A DNA stretch of 64,000 nt from NCBI RefSeq assembly GCF_003002915.1, contig NZ_PVTG01000004.1, positions 248,001 through 312,000 of the forward strand, given 5' to 3'. The notes under the pieces were generated by a model, which made no database searches, was not told the origin of the DNA, and saw nothing but the letters and a program-made list of their open reading frames with translations. Shown piece after piece: positions 24,877 through 34,315 of the stretch. This DNA is from Geodermatophilus tzadiensis (GTDB taxonomy: Bacteria > Actinomycetota > Actinomycetes > Mycobacteriales > Geodermatophilaceae). Position numbers and translations under genes: made by a program. Each line of letters starts with the position of its first letter. Position 1 is the stretch's first letter.

Positions 24877-26004
24877 TCAGCCGACGGGACGGGCCAGTGC
24901 GGTCAGCTGCCCGACCACCTCCCGCGGTGCGGGCATCGCGGCGATCTCCGCGGCGACCTCGCGGGCGGCCCGGGCAAGGCCCGGGTTGCGAACGAGCCGC
25001 TCGAGGTGGCCCGCCGTGATCTCCCGCGCCGGCACGGCCAGGCCCGCGCCGCGAGCGGCGACCAGACGGGCGTGGACGGTCCGGTCCCCGGCGCCGGGGA
25101 CGACGAGCTGGGGCACCCCGGCCGCGAGCGCCGTGAGCAGGGTCCCCGCCCCGCCGTGGTGCACGATCCCGCCGGCGGCCGGGAAGACGGTCGCGAAGGG
25201 CAGCCAGTCCACCGTCGCGACGTTGGGCGGCAGGGGCGCGCGGGCGGTGCGGCGGTCCGGCCGGACCAGGACGACGTCGACGTCGGCGTCCGCCGCGGCC
25301 GCCACCACCCGGCGCATCAGCGGGTCGGGCCGGGGGTCGTCGACGGTGCTGCGGGTGACGATCACCCGCGGACGCGGGCCTGGCCGGGTGTACTTCTCGG
25401 GCGCCGGGCGGTCCCCGGTCACCGGGACGTGGCGCATCGGGCACCCCCGGCTCGCGCGGGTCACGCTGGGCGGGGCGGTGACGAGCACCTCGGCCACCGC
25501 GGGGACGCGGTCGACGCCGTGCCGCCGCAGGATCGGGCCGAGCCGCGCCAGGGCGGACTCCCGCAGCTCCCGGGCGTCGAACAGGGCCATGTCGACCAGG
25601 ACGACGGGCACCCCCCTGCGCGCGGCCACCAGGGACCCCGCCACGGCCAGCGGCTCGTGCACGACGAGGTCGGGTCGCCACTCGTCGGCCAGCACCACGA
25701 GCCGGTCGGCCATCCGGTCGGCCACCGGGGCGAACAGGTGCCCGACCAGGACGGTGCCCGGGTCGCCCCGCGCGGAGCGGACGGCCAGCACCGGGTGCCG
25801 GAGGGCCGTGGGCAGGAACACCCGGCGGACGTCGAAGCCGGGGGCGACGTCGCGCACGTCCAGGCCGGCCGCGCGGACGGGCGCGACGGCGTCCGCGGCG
25901 GTGGCGACGACCACGTCGTGGCCCGCGTCGCGCAGTGCGCCGGCCAGCGGGACCAGCGGCAGCACGTGACCGACCATCGGCGAGGCGACGAGCAGCACCC
26001 GCAT
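24877..26004 (-). CDS. Glycosyltransferase, GT1 / macrolide-type
   Basis: A 375-residue GT-B-fold enzyme. The N-terminal domain opens MRVLLVASPMVGHVLPLVPLA, with the GHV/P acceptor-site histidine of the GT1 family. The C-terminal domain carries HHGGAGTLLTALAAGVPQLVVPG, the nucleotide-sugar signature of ErYCIII/UGT-like enzymes. It should move a sugar from an NDP donor to a hydrophobic acceptor in the cytoplasm. There is no obvious secondary-metabolite cluster; the ATP-grasp genes 57 bases upstream on the same strand could be in the same transcription unit, in the order ATP-grasp, CP ATP-grasp, glycosyltransferase. Confidence 0.85.
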   Translation of the reverse strand: MRVLLVASPMVGHVLPLVPLAGALRDAGHDVVVATAADAVAPVRAAGLDVRDVAPGFDVRRVFLPTALRHPVLAVRSARGDPGTVLVGHLFAPVADRMADRLVVLADEWRPDLVVHEPLAVAGSLVAARRGVPVVLVDMALFDARELRESALARLGPILRRHGVDRVPAVAEVLVTAPPSVTRASRGCPMRHVPVTGDRPAPEKYTRPGPRPRVIVTRSTVDDPRPDPLMRRVVAAAADADVDVVLVRPDRRTARAPLPPNVATVDWLPFATVFPAAGGIVHHGGAGTLLTALAAGVPQLVVPGAGDRTVHARLVAARGAGLAVPAREITAGHLERLVRNPGLARAAREVAAEIAAMPAPREVVGQLTALARPVG

Positions 26005-26060
26005 GCCGGGAGGGTGGCGCGGGCTGTGCCGGACCGGAACCCCCGCCGTCGCCGTCCTCC

Positions 26061-27431
26061 TCAGCCGACGACCCAGGTGTCCTTGCCGCCGCCGCCCTGC
26101 GAGGCGTTGACCACCAGCTCGCCCTCGGTCAGCGACACCCGGGTGAAGCCGCCGGGCAGCACGATCGTCTCCTCGTCGGTGCAGAAGGCGTACGGCCGGT
26201 AGTCCACGTGCCGCGGCACGAGCGCGCCGTCGACGACCGTGGGGTGGGTGGACAGCGCCACGGGCTCCTGGGCGATCCACTCCCCGGGCTCGGCCAGGAC
26301 GGCGGCGCGGGCGCGCTCGAGCCGGTCGGCGTCGGCCCGCGGGCCGATGAGCACCCCGTGGCCGCCCGAGCCCGACCGCGGCTTGAGCACCAGCTCGGGC
26401 AGCCGGTCGAGCGCGGCCCGGCACTGCGCGGGGTCGCCGAGGTCGTAGGCGGGCTGCGAGCGCAGCTGGGGCTCCTCGCCGAGGAAGAAGCGGACCAGGT
26501 CCTCGACGTAGGGGAAGGTGCGCTTGTCGTCGGCGACGCCGGTGCCGAACGCGTTGACCACGGTCACCGTGCCGGCCCGGAGCGGCCCGAGCAGCAGCTC
26601 GCCCAGCTCGTTCGGCGCGCCGTCGTCGTCGGTCAGCCGCTCCTCGCTGGTGCGCCGCCAGAGCAGGTCCACCCGGCGCCCGTCGGGCAGCAGCAGGTCC
26701 GTGCCGCGGGCGGTCAGCTCCGCGGGCAGCACGACCGGCGCGCCGACCATCTCCCCGAACCGGTCGATCTCCCAGGTCACCGCGCTGCGCGGCCCGTCGC
26801 CGAGCACGGCCACGACCGGGTCGGCGACGTCGGTGGCGGCGGCCAGCATCCGCCGCATCGCGTCCCGGGCGGCCTCCCGCACCGGCGCCGGACCCGGCTG
26901 CACGCCCAGGCGCGGCGCCACCAGGTCCCGCGCGGCCAGGGCGTAGGCCAGCAGCGACGGCGTCCGCACGTTGTCCTCCAGGACGACGAGCCGCCCGTCG
27001 GCGCCGCGGACGACGTCAGGCCCGGCCATGCCGATCCAGCGGCGCGGCGCCGGCAGCCCGGGGGCGAGGTACCGGTTGGTGTCGAGCACCGCGGCCGGGA
27101 CGACGCCGGCGCGGACGGCCTCGCGCGGCCCGTGCGCGTCGGCGACGAAGGCCTCCAGCGCCCGCAGCCGCTGGGTCAGGCCGGTGGCCAGCGACTCCCA
27201 CTCCGGCCGCGCCAGCACCCGCGGCACCGGGTCGACGGTGAACAGGTGGTCCTCCCCGGCGGGCCCGTGCCGCAGGTCCAGCTCGGCGGCCGCGCGGGCC
27301 ACGTCCGCGGCCAGCGCACCCGGGCCGTACGCGCGGACGGCGGCCAGCGCGGCCGCGGCGTGCGGCCGGTCGCCGCCGTCGGGCAGCAGCGCCTCGTCGA
27401 GGCTCGGTGTACGGCCGTCCCCGGGGTTCAC
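26061..27431 (-). CDS. Circularly permuted ATP-grasp protein
   Basis: A 456-residue protein of the circularly permuted ATP-grasp type 2 group. Recognisable stretches are LDTNRYLAPGLP, RWIGMAGPDVVRGADGRL with VLEDNVRTPSLLAYAL, and near the C terminus LVLKPRSGSGGHGVLIGP and HVDYRPYAFC. In known families such proteins form peptide-like amide bonds, but the usual partners (alpha-E domain protein, transglutaminase) are absent. Its GTG start overlaps the stop of the RimK-like gene by 4 bp, so the two ligases are made together, which suggests successive ligation steps. Product unknown. Confidence 0.8.
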   Translation of the reverse strand: MNPGDGRTPSLDEALLPDGGDRPHAAAALAAVRAYGPGALAADVARAAAELDLRHGPAGEDHLFTVDPVPRVLARPEWESLATGLTQRLRALEAFVADAHGPREAVRAGVVPAAVLDTNRYLAPGLPAPRRWIGMAGPDVVRGADGRLVVLEDNVRTPSLLAYALAARDLVAPRLGVQPGPAPVREAARDAMRRMLAAATDVADPVVAVLGDGPRSAVTWEIDRFGEMVGAPVVLPAELTARGTDLLLPDGRRVDLLWRRTSEERLTDDDGAPNELGELLLGPLRAGTVTVVNAFGTGVADDKRTFPYVEDLVRFFLGEEPQLRSQPAYDLGDPAQCRAALDRLPELVLKPRSGSGGHGVLIGPRADADRLERARAAVLAEPGEWIAQEPVALSTHPTVVDGALVPRHVDYRPYAFCTDEETIVLPGGFTRVSLTEGELVVNASQGGGGKDTWVVG

Positions 27432-28309
27432 GCGGCGGCTCGCCGCTGGGCAGCGCGCCGGGCGACGTCGAGGGCGGCGCGGGCCACCCACCGCCCCTGC
27501 TGCGGGTCGGTGACGTCGAAGCCGAAGGGCGCGTTGGCCTCCAGCGCGAGCAGCCGGCCGCCGGGCTCGACGAGCACGTCGACGCCCATCAGCCCGCCGC
27601 CGAGCGTGGCGACCATGCGCTGGGCCAGCTGCGCCATCTCCGGCGGCGCCTCGTAGACCCGCGGGTAGACCGTCCCGTGGGTCACCAGCGCCCCCTCCTC
27701 GCGGGACTTCTCGTAGACCAGGGAGGTGGTCGTGGGCGTGGCGAAGACCCGCGCGCACGCCGGCTCGGCGATCCACTCCTGCAGGAGGGAGGCGCCGCGC
27801 CGGTGACCGCCGGCCGCCTCGTCGGCCCGCCACGCCGCCTCGACCTGCGCGGCGGCGTCGAGGTCGCCGACCAGCTCGACGTAGCGGGCGCCGTCGCCGA
27901 GCGAGGGCTTGAGCACCATCTGCCGTCCGGGCATCGGCCACTCGCGGACCCGGGCGAGGTCCCACGCGGCGGGCTGCGGCACGCCGGCGGCGGCCCAGAC
28001 CGCGTGGGTCACCAGCTTGTCGGCGGAGGCGACCAGCGAGGTGACCGGGTTGAGCAGGGGCACGCCGGCCGCCTCGAGCAGGGTGGCCAGGGCGAACGTC
28101 GGCGCGTAGGCGACCACCTCCTCGACCAGCACGTGCGCGATGGCCAGGTCGTAGCGGCCCGGTGGCGGGCCGGCGACCGGCCAGTCGTCCGGGATCCGGG
28201 CCAGCCGCTCGACGTCGGCGCCCTGCTCCTCCAGCGCCCGCACCCAGGCGGCCGCGTAGCCGGCGTCCTCGTACCAGTCCTCGTCGGTGATCACCAGCAG
28301 CACGCGCAC
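27428..28309 (-). CDS. RimK-like ATP-grasp ligase
   Basis: A 293-residue ATP-grasp protein. An N-terminal Rossmann-like lobe (VRVLLVITDEDWYEDAGY) is followed by the ATP-grasp core: SADKLVTHAVWAAAGVPQP, MVLKPSLGDGARYVEL and the metal-binding end GVDVLVEPGGRLLALEANAPFGFDV. These match the RimK/LysX type, which joins a carboxylate to an amine. The GTG at 28309 has GGAGG about 5 bases upstream, in preference to a start 75 bases further out. It is the first gene of the coupled ATP-grasp pair and is divergent from the CE15-like hydrolase. Confidence 0.8.
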   Translation of the reverse strand: MRVLLVITDEDWYEDAGYAAAWVRALEEQGADVERLARIPDDWPVAGPPPGRYDLAIAHVLVEEVVAYAPTFALATLLEAAGVPLLNPVTSLVASADKLVTHAVWAAAGVPQPAAWDLARVREWPMPGRQMVLKPSLGDGARYVELVGDLDAAAQVEAAWRADEAAGGHRRGASLLQEWIAEPACARVFATPTTTSLVYEKSREEGALVTHGTVYPRVYEAPPEMAQLAQRMVATLGGGLMGVDVLVEPGGRLLALEANAPFGFDVTDPQQGRWVARAALDVARRAAQRRAAA

Positions 28310-28419
28310 GCGGCCTCCAGTGCCCCCGGACCCGGTTCCTCGAACCACGCGCCCGACGCAGCACGGACGCAACACGCGGAGCACCCTGCCGACACCTGCC
28401 GGCCCTAGCGTGCGCTCGC

Positions 28420-30345
28420 ATGACGCAGGTGCTGCCGGACGGGCGCACGGCCGCGGCCCGGCGGCGGCGCTACACCGCCGAGCTGGCCGGGGTGCTGCCG
28501 CCGAGCGCGCCCTTCGCGGCGTGGCTCGCCGCCGGTGGGGACCCGGCGCCGGACTTCGCCCGGCTCCCGGCGCGCACCGGGCTGTGGTCGCCGGTGGAGG
28601 GCGTGTCCGGACCGGCGGGGTGGCCGGCCCGGCGCGCGGTGCTGCGCGCCCGCTGGCGCCGGTGGCTGACCGGGGACCTGCCGCCCGCCCCGCGCCGCAC
28701 GGCCGCCCGCGTCGACCGGGCGCGCACGGCCGGCGGCGTGGCGGTCCGCGAGCTCGTCGTCGACGCGGGCCGGCCGGTGCGGGCGCGCCTGCTGCTGCCG
28801 GTGCCCCCGCCCGGCGTGCACCGTGACGTCCCCGTCTACCTGCTGCAGTCCAGCCACGGGACCTGGGCGGAGGCGGCGCTGGCCCGCGGGTGGGGCGCCT
28901 GCCTGGTGTCGGCCGCGGACGGCGACGACGACACCGAGGCCGTCGAGCGGGCGTTCCCCTCCGTGGTCGCCGGCCGGCTCGCCTGGCGGGCGTGGGCGCT
29001 GTCGCGGGTCCTCGACGCGCTGTCCGACCAGCCCGGGGTGGACGGCCGCCGGGTGCTGGTCGGCGGGCACAGCCGCAACGGCAAGACCGCGCTGCTGGCC
29101 GCCGCCTTCGACGACCGCTTCGCCGGGGTGGTGTCCAGCTCCAGCGGCGTGCTCGGCGCCATCCCCGCCCGGCTGTGCACCGACCGGCACTTCGGCGAGG
29201 GCGTGGAGCTGCTCACCCGGCACTACCCCGGCTGGTACCACCCGCGGCTGCGCTGGTTCGCCGGTCGGGAGCACCGGCTGCCCACCGACGCCCACGAGCT
29301 GCTCGCGCTCGCCGCGCCCCGGCCGGTGCTGGTCTCGGTGGCGGTCGAGGACCCGGTCGAGCGCGTCCCGGCCGCCCGCGCCGCGGTCGAGGCCGCGCGC
29401 GAGGCGTTCACCCTGCTCGGCCGCCGCGACGCCCTCGAGCTGGCGCTGCGCCCCGGCGGTCACCGGGCCGACGACTCCGCGGTGGCCGCCCAGCTGGACT
29501 GGGCGCAGTCGGTGCTCGGCGGCCCGCCCCGCCGCCGCGGGCAGGCGCCGGGAGCGCCGTCCCCGGTGCGGTGGCCGGCCGACCGGATCCGCCCGGGGGA
29601 GCGGCCGGTCCGCGGCGCGGAGCTGCGCGCCGCCGTCCGCGCCGCCCTGGGTCCCGCCGTCGAGGGCCCGGCGGCGACGGGGGAGGGGCTGCGGACACCG
29701 GACGGCGTCGCGGTGACCCTGCTGCCCCCGCCGGGCGGGGGGAGCGGCCGCGGACTGGTGCTCTGGCTCGGCCCGCCGTGCGCGGCCACCGGGTGGCGGG
29801 CGGGGTACGAGCAGGCCGAGCCGCTGCCCGCGCTGCTGGCCGCGGACGGCTGGACGGTCGCCTGCCACGACCCGGTCGGCAGCGGCTCCCGGCACGGTGA
29901 GCACCTCGGGTCGGGGTCCTCGCCGCTGGCCCGGATGACCGCCGACGCGGCCGCGGTGGCCGCCGTCGCGACCGCGGCCAGCGGGCACGACCGGGCGTGG
30001 GTCGCCGCCTACGGCACCGGGGCGCTGGTCGCGCTGCACCTGGCCGCGCTGGGGGACGCGCCGCTCGCCGGGGCGGTCCTCGCCGCCCCCAGCTGCGGGG
30101 AGCCGCTGCTGCGGGCCCGGCCGGCGTACACGCTGGCCGACCTGCTCGCCACGCTGGCCGACCGGCCCGCGGTGGTGCTGGACCCGGCCTGGGACCCCGA
30201 GGCGCCGGCCGGCGCGGTCGCGGCCGCCTGCCGGGCCGCCGGCGTGCCACGGGTGCCGCTGGCCGACTGGCACCGGCTCTCGGGCGCCACCCGCGCGGCG
30301 ATGGTCGCCTGGCTGGACGCGCACGGTCCCCGCGGCACCGGGTGA
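28420..30345 (+). CDS. Two-domain alpha/beta-hydrolase, CE15 glucuronoyl-esterase-like first half
   Basis: A 641-residue fusion. The first domain has the nucleophile elbow GGHSRNGKTALLAAAF (serine near residue 218), the GxSRxGK form seen in CE15 glucuronoyl methylesterases, and a GGHRADDS histidine near 348. The second half (from about 400) again looks like an alpha/beta-hydrolase, but its elbow reads AAYGTGALVALH, with threonine where the serine should be, so it may be inactive. No signal peptide is visible, which is unusual for a polysaccharide esterase; a small ester substrate is possible. A TAGCGT -10 hexamer ends 8 bases before the ATG, suggesting a leaderless message. Divergent from the ATP-grasp pair. 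Confidence 0.72.
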   Translation: MTQVLPDGRTAAARRRRYTAELAGVLPPSAPFAAWLAAGGDPAPDFARLPARTGLWSPVEGVSGPAGWPARRAVLRARWRRWLTGDLPPAPRRTAARVDRARTAGGVAVRELVVDAGRPVRARLLLPVPPPGVHRDVPVYLLQSSHGTWAEAALARGWGACLVSAADGDDDTEAVERAFPSVVAGRLAWRAWALSRVLDALSDQPGVDGRRVLVGGHSRNGKTALLAAAFDDRFAGVVSSSSGVLGAIPARLCTDRHFGEGVELLTRHYPGWYHPRLRWFAGREHRLPTDAHELLALAAPRPVLVSVAVEDPVERVPAARAAVEAAREAFTLLGRRDALELALRPGGHRADDSAVAAQLDWAQSVLGGPPRRRGQAPGAPSPVRWPADRIRPGERPVRGAELRAAVRAALGPAVEGPAATGEGLRTPDGVAVTLLPPPGGGSGRGLVLWLGPPCAATGWRAGYEQAEPLPALLAADGWTVACHDPVGSGSRHGEHLGSGSSPLARMTADAAAVAAVATAASGHDRAWVAAYGTGALVALHLAALGDAPLAGAVLAAPSCGEPLLRARPAYTLADLLATLADRPAVVLDPAWDPEAPAGAVAAACRAAGVPRVPLADWHRLSGATRAAMVAWLDAHGPRGTG

Positions 30346-30411
30346 CGGCGAGGGGCAGGTGGCCGCAGACTCGGGGGAGCGCCCGTCCCCTCCCCGAGCC
30401 CGAGGAGCGTC

Positions 30412-31806
30412 ATGACCACCTCGATCGAGCAGCCGCCCGCCGGCGCGCCGGACGCGACGGCGGCCCGGGCCGCGGACCACCTGTGGATGCACTTCGCCCG
30501 CCAGGGCCGCCACCCGGAGACGCCCGTCCCCGTGGTCACCCGCGGTGAGGGCGCCTACCTGTGGGACAACCGGGGCCGCCGGGTCCTCGACGGCCTGTCC
30601 GGGCTGTTCGTCGTCCAGGTCGGGCACGGGCGCCGGGAGCTGGCCGAGGCGGCGGCGGAGCAGGCCGCCCGGCTGGCCTACTTCCCGGTGTGGGGCTACA
30701 CCACCCCGGTGCAGGCGGAGCTGGCCGAGCGGGTGGCCGACCTCGCGCCGGGGGACCTCAACCGCGTCTTCTTCACCACCGGCGGCGGAGAGGCGGTGGA
30801 GTCGGCGTGGAAGGCGGCGAAGCAGTACTTCAAGCTGATCGGCAAGCCACAGAAGCACAAGGTGATCAGCCGGGCGGTGGCCTACCACGGCACGCCGCAC
30901 GGCGCGCTGGCGATCACCGGGCTGCCCGCCATGAAGAGGGACTTCGAGCCGCTGGCGCCCGGCGGGTTCCGGGTGCCCAACACCAACCTCTACCGCCACC
31001 CGGAGTTCGCCGACGACCCGAAGGCCTTCGGCCGCTGGGCCGCCGACCGGATCGAGGAGGCCATCCTCTTCGAGGGCGCCGACACCGTCGCGGCGGTGTT
31101 CCTCGAGCCGGTGCAGAACTCCGGCGGCTGCCTCACCCCGCCGCCGGGCTACTTCGACCGGGTCCGCGAGATCTGCGACCAGCACGACGTCCTGCTCGTC
31201 TCCGACGAGGTCATCTGCGCCTTCGGCCGGCACGGGACGACGTTCGCCTGCGAGAAGTTCGGCTACACGCCCGACCTGATCACCTGCGCCAAGGGCATGA
31301 GCTCCGGCTACGGCCCGATCGGCGCGATGATCGCCTCGGAGAAGGTCGTCGAGCCGTTCCTGCGCCCCGGCGTGGCCTTCCCGCACGGCTACACCTTCGG
31401 CGGCCACCCGGTCTCGGCCGCGGTGTCGCTGGCCAACCTCGACCTCATGGAGCGCGAGGGGCTCAACCAGCGCGTGCTCGACCACGAGGACGCCCTGGGC
31501 GCGACGCTGCGCCGGCTGCTGGACCTGCCGATCGTCGGCGACGTCCGCGGCGACGGCTACTTCTGGGCCGTCGAGCTGGTCAAGGACAAGGCCACCCGGG
31601 AGACGTTCGACGCCGCCGAGCGCGACCGGCTCGTCCGCGGCTTCCTGCCCGGCGCGCTGTTCGACAACGGCCTGTACTGCCGGCCCGACGACCGCGGCGA
31701 CGTCGTCGTCCAGGTCGCGCCGCCGCTGATCTGCGGCCAGGCGGAGTTCGACGAGATGGAGCAGGTCCTGCGGCACACCCTCACCGAGGCCCAGCAGCTG
31801 CTCTGA
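30412..31806 (+). CDS. Class III PLP-dependent aminotransferase
   Basis: A 464-residue omega-aminotransferase of the class III fold. Motifs in order: GEGAYLWDNRGRRVLDGLSGL near 45-65, FFTTGGGEAVESAWKAAKQY near 120, VFLEPVQNSGGC, LVSDEVICAFGR, and the PLP lysine in TCAKGMSSGY near 299. This resembles the beta-alanine:pyruvate/putrescine-like transaminases. GAGGAG precedes the ATG. Two same-strand genes follow (cyclase after 76 bases, ThDP enzyme with 4-bp overlap), suggesting a three-gene catabolic operon. Amino donor unknown. Confidence 0.88.
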   Translation: MTTSIEQPPAGAPDATAARAADHLWMHFARQGRHPETPVPVVTRGEGAYLWDNRGRRVLDGLSGLFVVQVGHGRRELAEAAAEQAARLAYFPVWGYTTPVQAELAERVADLAPGDLNRVFFTTGGGEAVESAWKAAKQYFKLIGKPQKHKVISRAVAYHGTPHGALAITGLPAMKRDFEPLAPGGFRVPNTNLYRHPEFADDPKAFGRWAADRIEEAILFEGADTVAAVFLEPVQNSGGCLTPPPGYFDRVREICDQHDVLLVSDEVICAFGRHGTTFACEKFGYTPDLITCAKGMSSGYGPIGAMIASEKVVEPFLRPGVAFPHGYTFGGHPVSAAVSLANLDLMEREGLNQRVLDHEDALGATLRRLLDLPIVGDVRGDGYFWAVELVKDKATRETFDAAERDRLVRGFLPGALFDNGLYCRPDDRGDVVVQVAPPLICGQAEFDEMEQVLRHTLTEAQQLL

Positions 31807-31882
31807 CGCCGGTCCCTCGCCCTGCGGGTGCGGTGGTCTGCTTGGCTGTCGCCGTTGCTGCCCCCACGCCCGAGGGACGTCG

Positions 31883-32659
31883 ATGTCGATCCTGTCCACG
31901 CTGGCCGAGGCCCTGACCAGCGGCCGCGTCGAGGTCGTCGACCTCACCGCGCCGCTGTCGGCCGACACGCCGGTCATCGCGCTGCCGCCGCAGTTCGCCC
32001 AGACCGCGCGGTTCGAGCTCGAGGAGCTCAGCCGCTACGACGACCGCGGCCCGGCCTGGTACTGGAACAACTTCCGCACCGGTGAGCACACGGGCACGCA
32101 CTTCGACGCGCCCAACCACTGGGTCACCGGCCGGGACGGCGACGACGTGGCGTCGGTGCCGGCGCGGCGGCTGCTCGCCCCGGCCGCGGTGCTGGACTTC
32201 TCCGCGCAGGCCGCCGCCGATCCCGACTTCCTGCTGGAGGTCGAGCACGTCCGGCAGTGGGAGGAGCAGCACGGCCCGCTGCCCGACGGCGGGTGGCTGC
32301 TCTACCGCACCGGATGGGACGCCCGCTCGGCCTCGCAGCAGGACTTCCTCAACGCCGACGACACCGGGCCGCACACCCCCGGCGTTGCCCCGGCGTGCGC
32401 CCGGTGGATCGCCGAGGAGTCGCCGGTGCTGGGCCTGGGCGTGGAGACGGTGGGCACCGACGCCGGCACCGCGCACTCCTTCGACCCGCCGTTCCCGTGC
32501 CACGCCGCCCTCATGGGCAGCGGGAAGTACGGCCTCACCCAGCTGCAGAACCTCGCCGCGCTCCCGCCGACCGGGGCCCTGGTGCTCGCCGCCCCCCTGC
32601 CGATCGTGTCCGGCTCCGGGTCCCCGGCGCGGGTGCTCGCGCTCGTCGAGCGCGGATGA
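31883..32659 (+). CDS. Cyclase-family metal hydrolase (KynB-like fold)
   Basis: A 258-residue protein of the cyclase/kynurenine-formamidase family. The metal motif GEHTGTHFDAPNHW lies near residues 67-80, the place and form typical of KynB and isatin hydrolase, and LLYRTGWDARSASQ and VGTDAGTAHSFDPP follow as in the family. It would hydrolyse an amide or cyclic ester using divalent metal. A tryptophan 2,3-dioxygenase gene lies 1.7 kb away on the other strand, so arylformamidase is one possibility, but its operon partners (aminotransferase, ThDP enzyme) point elsewhere. Its ATGA overlap couples it to the ThDP gene. Confidence 0.8.
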   Translation: MSILSTLAEALTSGRVEVVDLTAPLSADTPVIALPPQFAQTARFELEELSRYDDRGPAWYWNNFRTGEHTGTHFDAPNHWVTGRDGDDVASVPARRLLAPAAVLDFSAQAAADPDFLLEVEHVRQWEEQHGPLPDGGWLLYRTGWDARSASQQDFLNADDTGPHTPGVAPACARWIAEESPVLGLGVETVGTDAGTAHSFDPPFPCHAALMGSGKYGLTQLQNLAALPPTGALVLAAPLPIVSGSGSPARVLALVERG

Positions 32660-34302
32660 GCGCGGCCGGCGGCACCGTCGCGCAGGCGGTCGGCGCCGCG
32701 CTCGTCCGCTGCGGGGTCGGTGCCGTCTTCGGCGTGGTGGGCTCCGGCAACTTCGCGGTGACCAACGCGATGGTCGCCGCGGGGGCGCGGTTCGTCGCCG
32801 CCCGGCACGAGGGCGGCGCCGCCACCATGGCCGACGCGTACGCCCGCACGAGCGGGGGCGTGGCCGCGGTCAGCCTGCACCAGGGCTGCGGGCTCACCAA
32901 CTCCCTGACCGGGGTCACCGAGGCGGCCAAGAGCCGCACGCCGCTGGTGGTCGTGACGGCGGAGGCGACGTCGCCGCGGTCGAACTTCGCCGTCGACCAG
33001 TGGGCGCTGGCCGAGGCGGTCGGGGCGGTGCCGGTGCGGGTCACCGCGGCGGACGACGCCGTCGCGCAGGCCGCGGCCGCCGTCGCCACCGCCCGCGACG
33101 ACCGGCGGGTCGTCGTCCTGAACCTGCCGCTCGACGTGCAGGCCCTCCCGGCGTCCCCCGGGGAGCCGCCGGTGGCGGGCACCCCCTCGCCGGTGCCGCC
33201 CGACCCGGCCGCGGTGCAGCGGCTGACCGATGCGCTGCGGGCCGCGCGCCGGCCGGTGTTCGTGGCCGGCCGCGGGTCGCGGGGACCCGGGTCCCGCGCG
33301 GCGCTGGAGGAGCTGGCCGACCGCTGCGGTGCGCTGCTGGCCACGTCGGCGGTCGCCCGGGGCCTGTTCCGCGGCAGCGCGTGGGACCTCGACGTGTCCG
33401 GGGGCTTCGCCACGCCGCTGGCCGCGGAGCTCGTCTCCGCCGCCGACCTGGTCGTCGGCTGGGGCTGCGCCCTCAACACGTGGACCACGCGGCACGGGCG
33501 GCTGATCGCCGACGACGCCGTCGTCGTCCAGGTGGACCTCGAGGCCGACGCGATCGGCGCGCACCGCGACGTCGCCCTCGGCGTCGTCGGCGACGTGCGG
33601 GCGGTCGCCGCGGCGGTGACGGCGCAGCTCGGCGAGCCGGCCACGGGGTACCGGACGCCGGAGGTGCGGGAGCGGATCGCCCGGCGCGGCCGGTGGCGCC
33701 ACGAGCCGTTCGAGGAGGCCGGGGAGGCGGGGCACGTCGACCCGCGGACGCTGACCATCGGCCTGGACGACCTGCTGCCGGCCGAGCGCGTGGTCGCCGT
33801 CGACTCCGGCAACTTCATGGGCTACCCGAGCGTGTTCCTCGACGTCCCCGACGAGTCCGGCTTCTGCTTCACCCAGGCGTTCCAGTCGGTGGGGCTGGGC
33901 CTGGCGACCGCGATCGGCGCGGCGCTGGCCCGCCCGGACCGGCTGCCGGTCGCCGCGCTCGGCGACGGCGGCGCGCTCATGGGCGCCGCCGAGCTGGAGA
34001 CGGTCGTCCGGCTGGGCCTGCCCATGGTGGTCGTCGTCTACGACGACGCGGCCTACGGCGCCGAGGTGCACCACTTCGGCCCGCACGGGGACGTGCTGGA
34101 CACGGTGCGCTTCCCCGAGACGGACTTCGCCGCGATCGCGCGCGGGTACGGCTTCGACGCCGTCACGGTGCGCGGCGTAGAGGACCTCGCCGGCGTGGCG
34201 GCCTGGGTCGCCGGCCCGCGGAGCGCGCCGCTGCTCGTCGACGCCAAGGTGGCGCGCGAGCGGCCGTCGTGGTGGCTGGAGGAGGCCTTCCGCGGTCACT
34301 GA
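32656..34302 (+). CDS. Thiamine-diphosphate-dependent enzyme (acetolactate-synthase/benzoylformate-decarboxylase superfamily)
   Basis: A 548-residue ThDP enzyme with three domains. The Pyr domain has the activating glutamate in AARHEGGAATMADAYAR near residue 50. The central domain follows at about 190-320, and the PP domain contains ALGDGGALMGAAELETVV with a YDDAAYGAE end; the usual asparagine pair of the GDGx(25-30)NN motif is DD here. The group includes decarboxylases and carboligases acting on 2-oxo acids. It is coupled by a 4-bp overlap to the cyclase. Together with the upstream transaminase, which would make an aldehyde or oxo acid, it could process a 2-oxo-acid intermediate; the substrate is not inferable. 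Confidence 0.85.
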   Translation: MSAAGGTVAQAVGAALVRCGVGAVFGVVGSGNFAVTNAMVAAGARFVAARHEGGAATMADAYARTSGGVAAVSLHQGCGLTNSLTGVTEAAKSRTPLVVVTAEATSPRSNFAVDQWALAEAVGAVPVRVTAADDAVAQAAAAVATARDDRRVVVLNLPLDVQALPASPGEPPVAGTPSPVPPDPAAVQRLTDALRAARRPVFVAGRGSRGPGSRAALEELADRCGALLATSAVARGLFRGSAWDLDVSGGFATPLAAELVSAADLVVGWGCALNTWTTRHGRLIADDAVVVQVDLEADAIGAHRDVALGVVGDVRAVAAAVTAQLGEPATGYRTPEVRERIARRGRWRHEPFEEAGEAGHVDPRTLTIGLDDLLPAERVVAVDSGNFMGYPSVFLDVPDESGFCFTQAFQSVGLGLATAIGAALARPDRLPVAALGDGGALMGAAELETVVRLGLPMVVVVYDDAAYGAEVHHFGPHGDVLDTVRFPETDFAAIARGYGFDAVTVRGVEDLAGVAAWVAGPRSAPLLVDAKVARERPSWWLEEAFRGH

Positions 34303-34315
34303 GCCCGCGCGGTGC

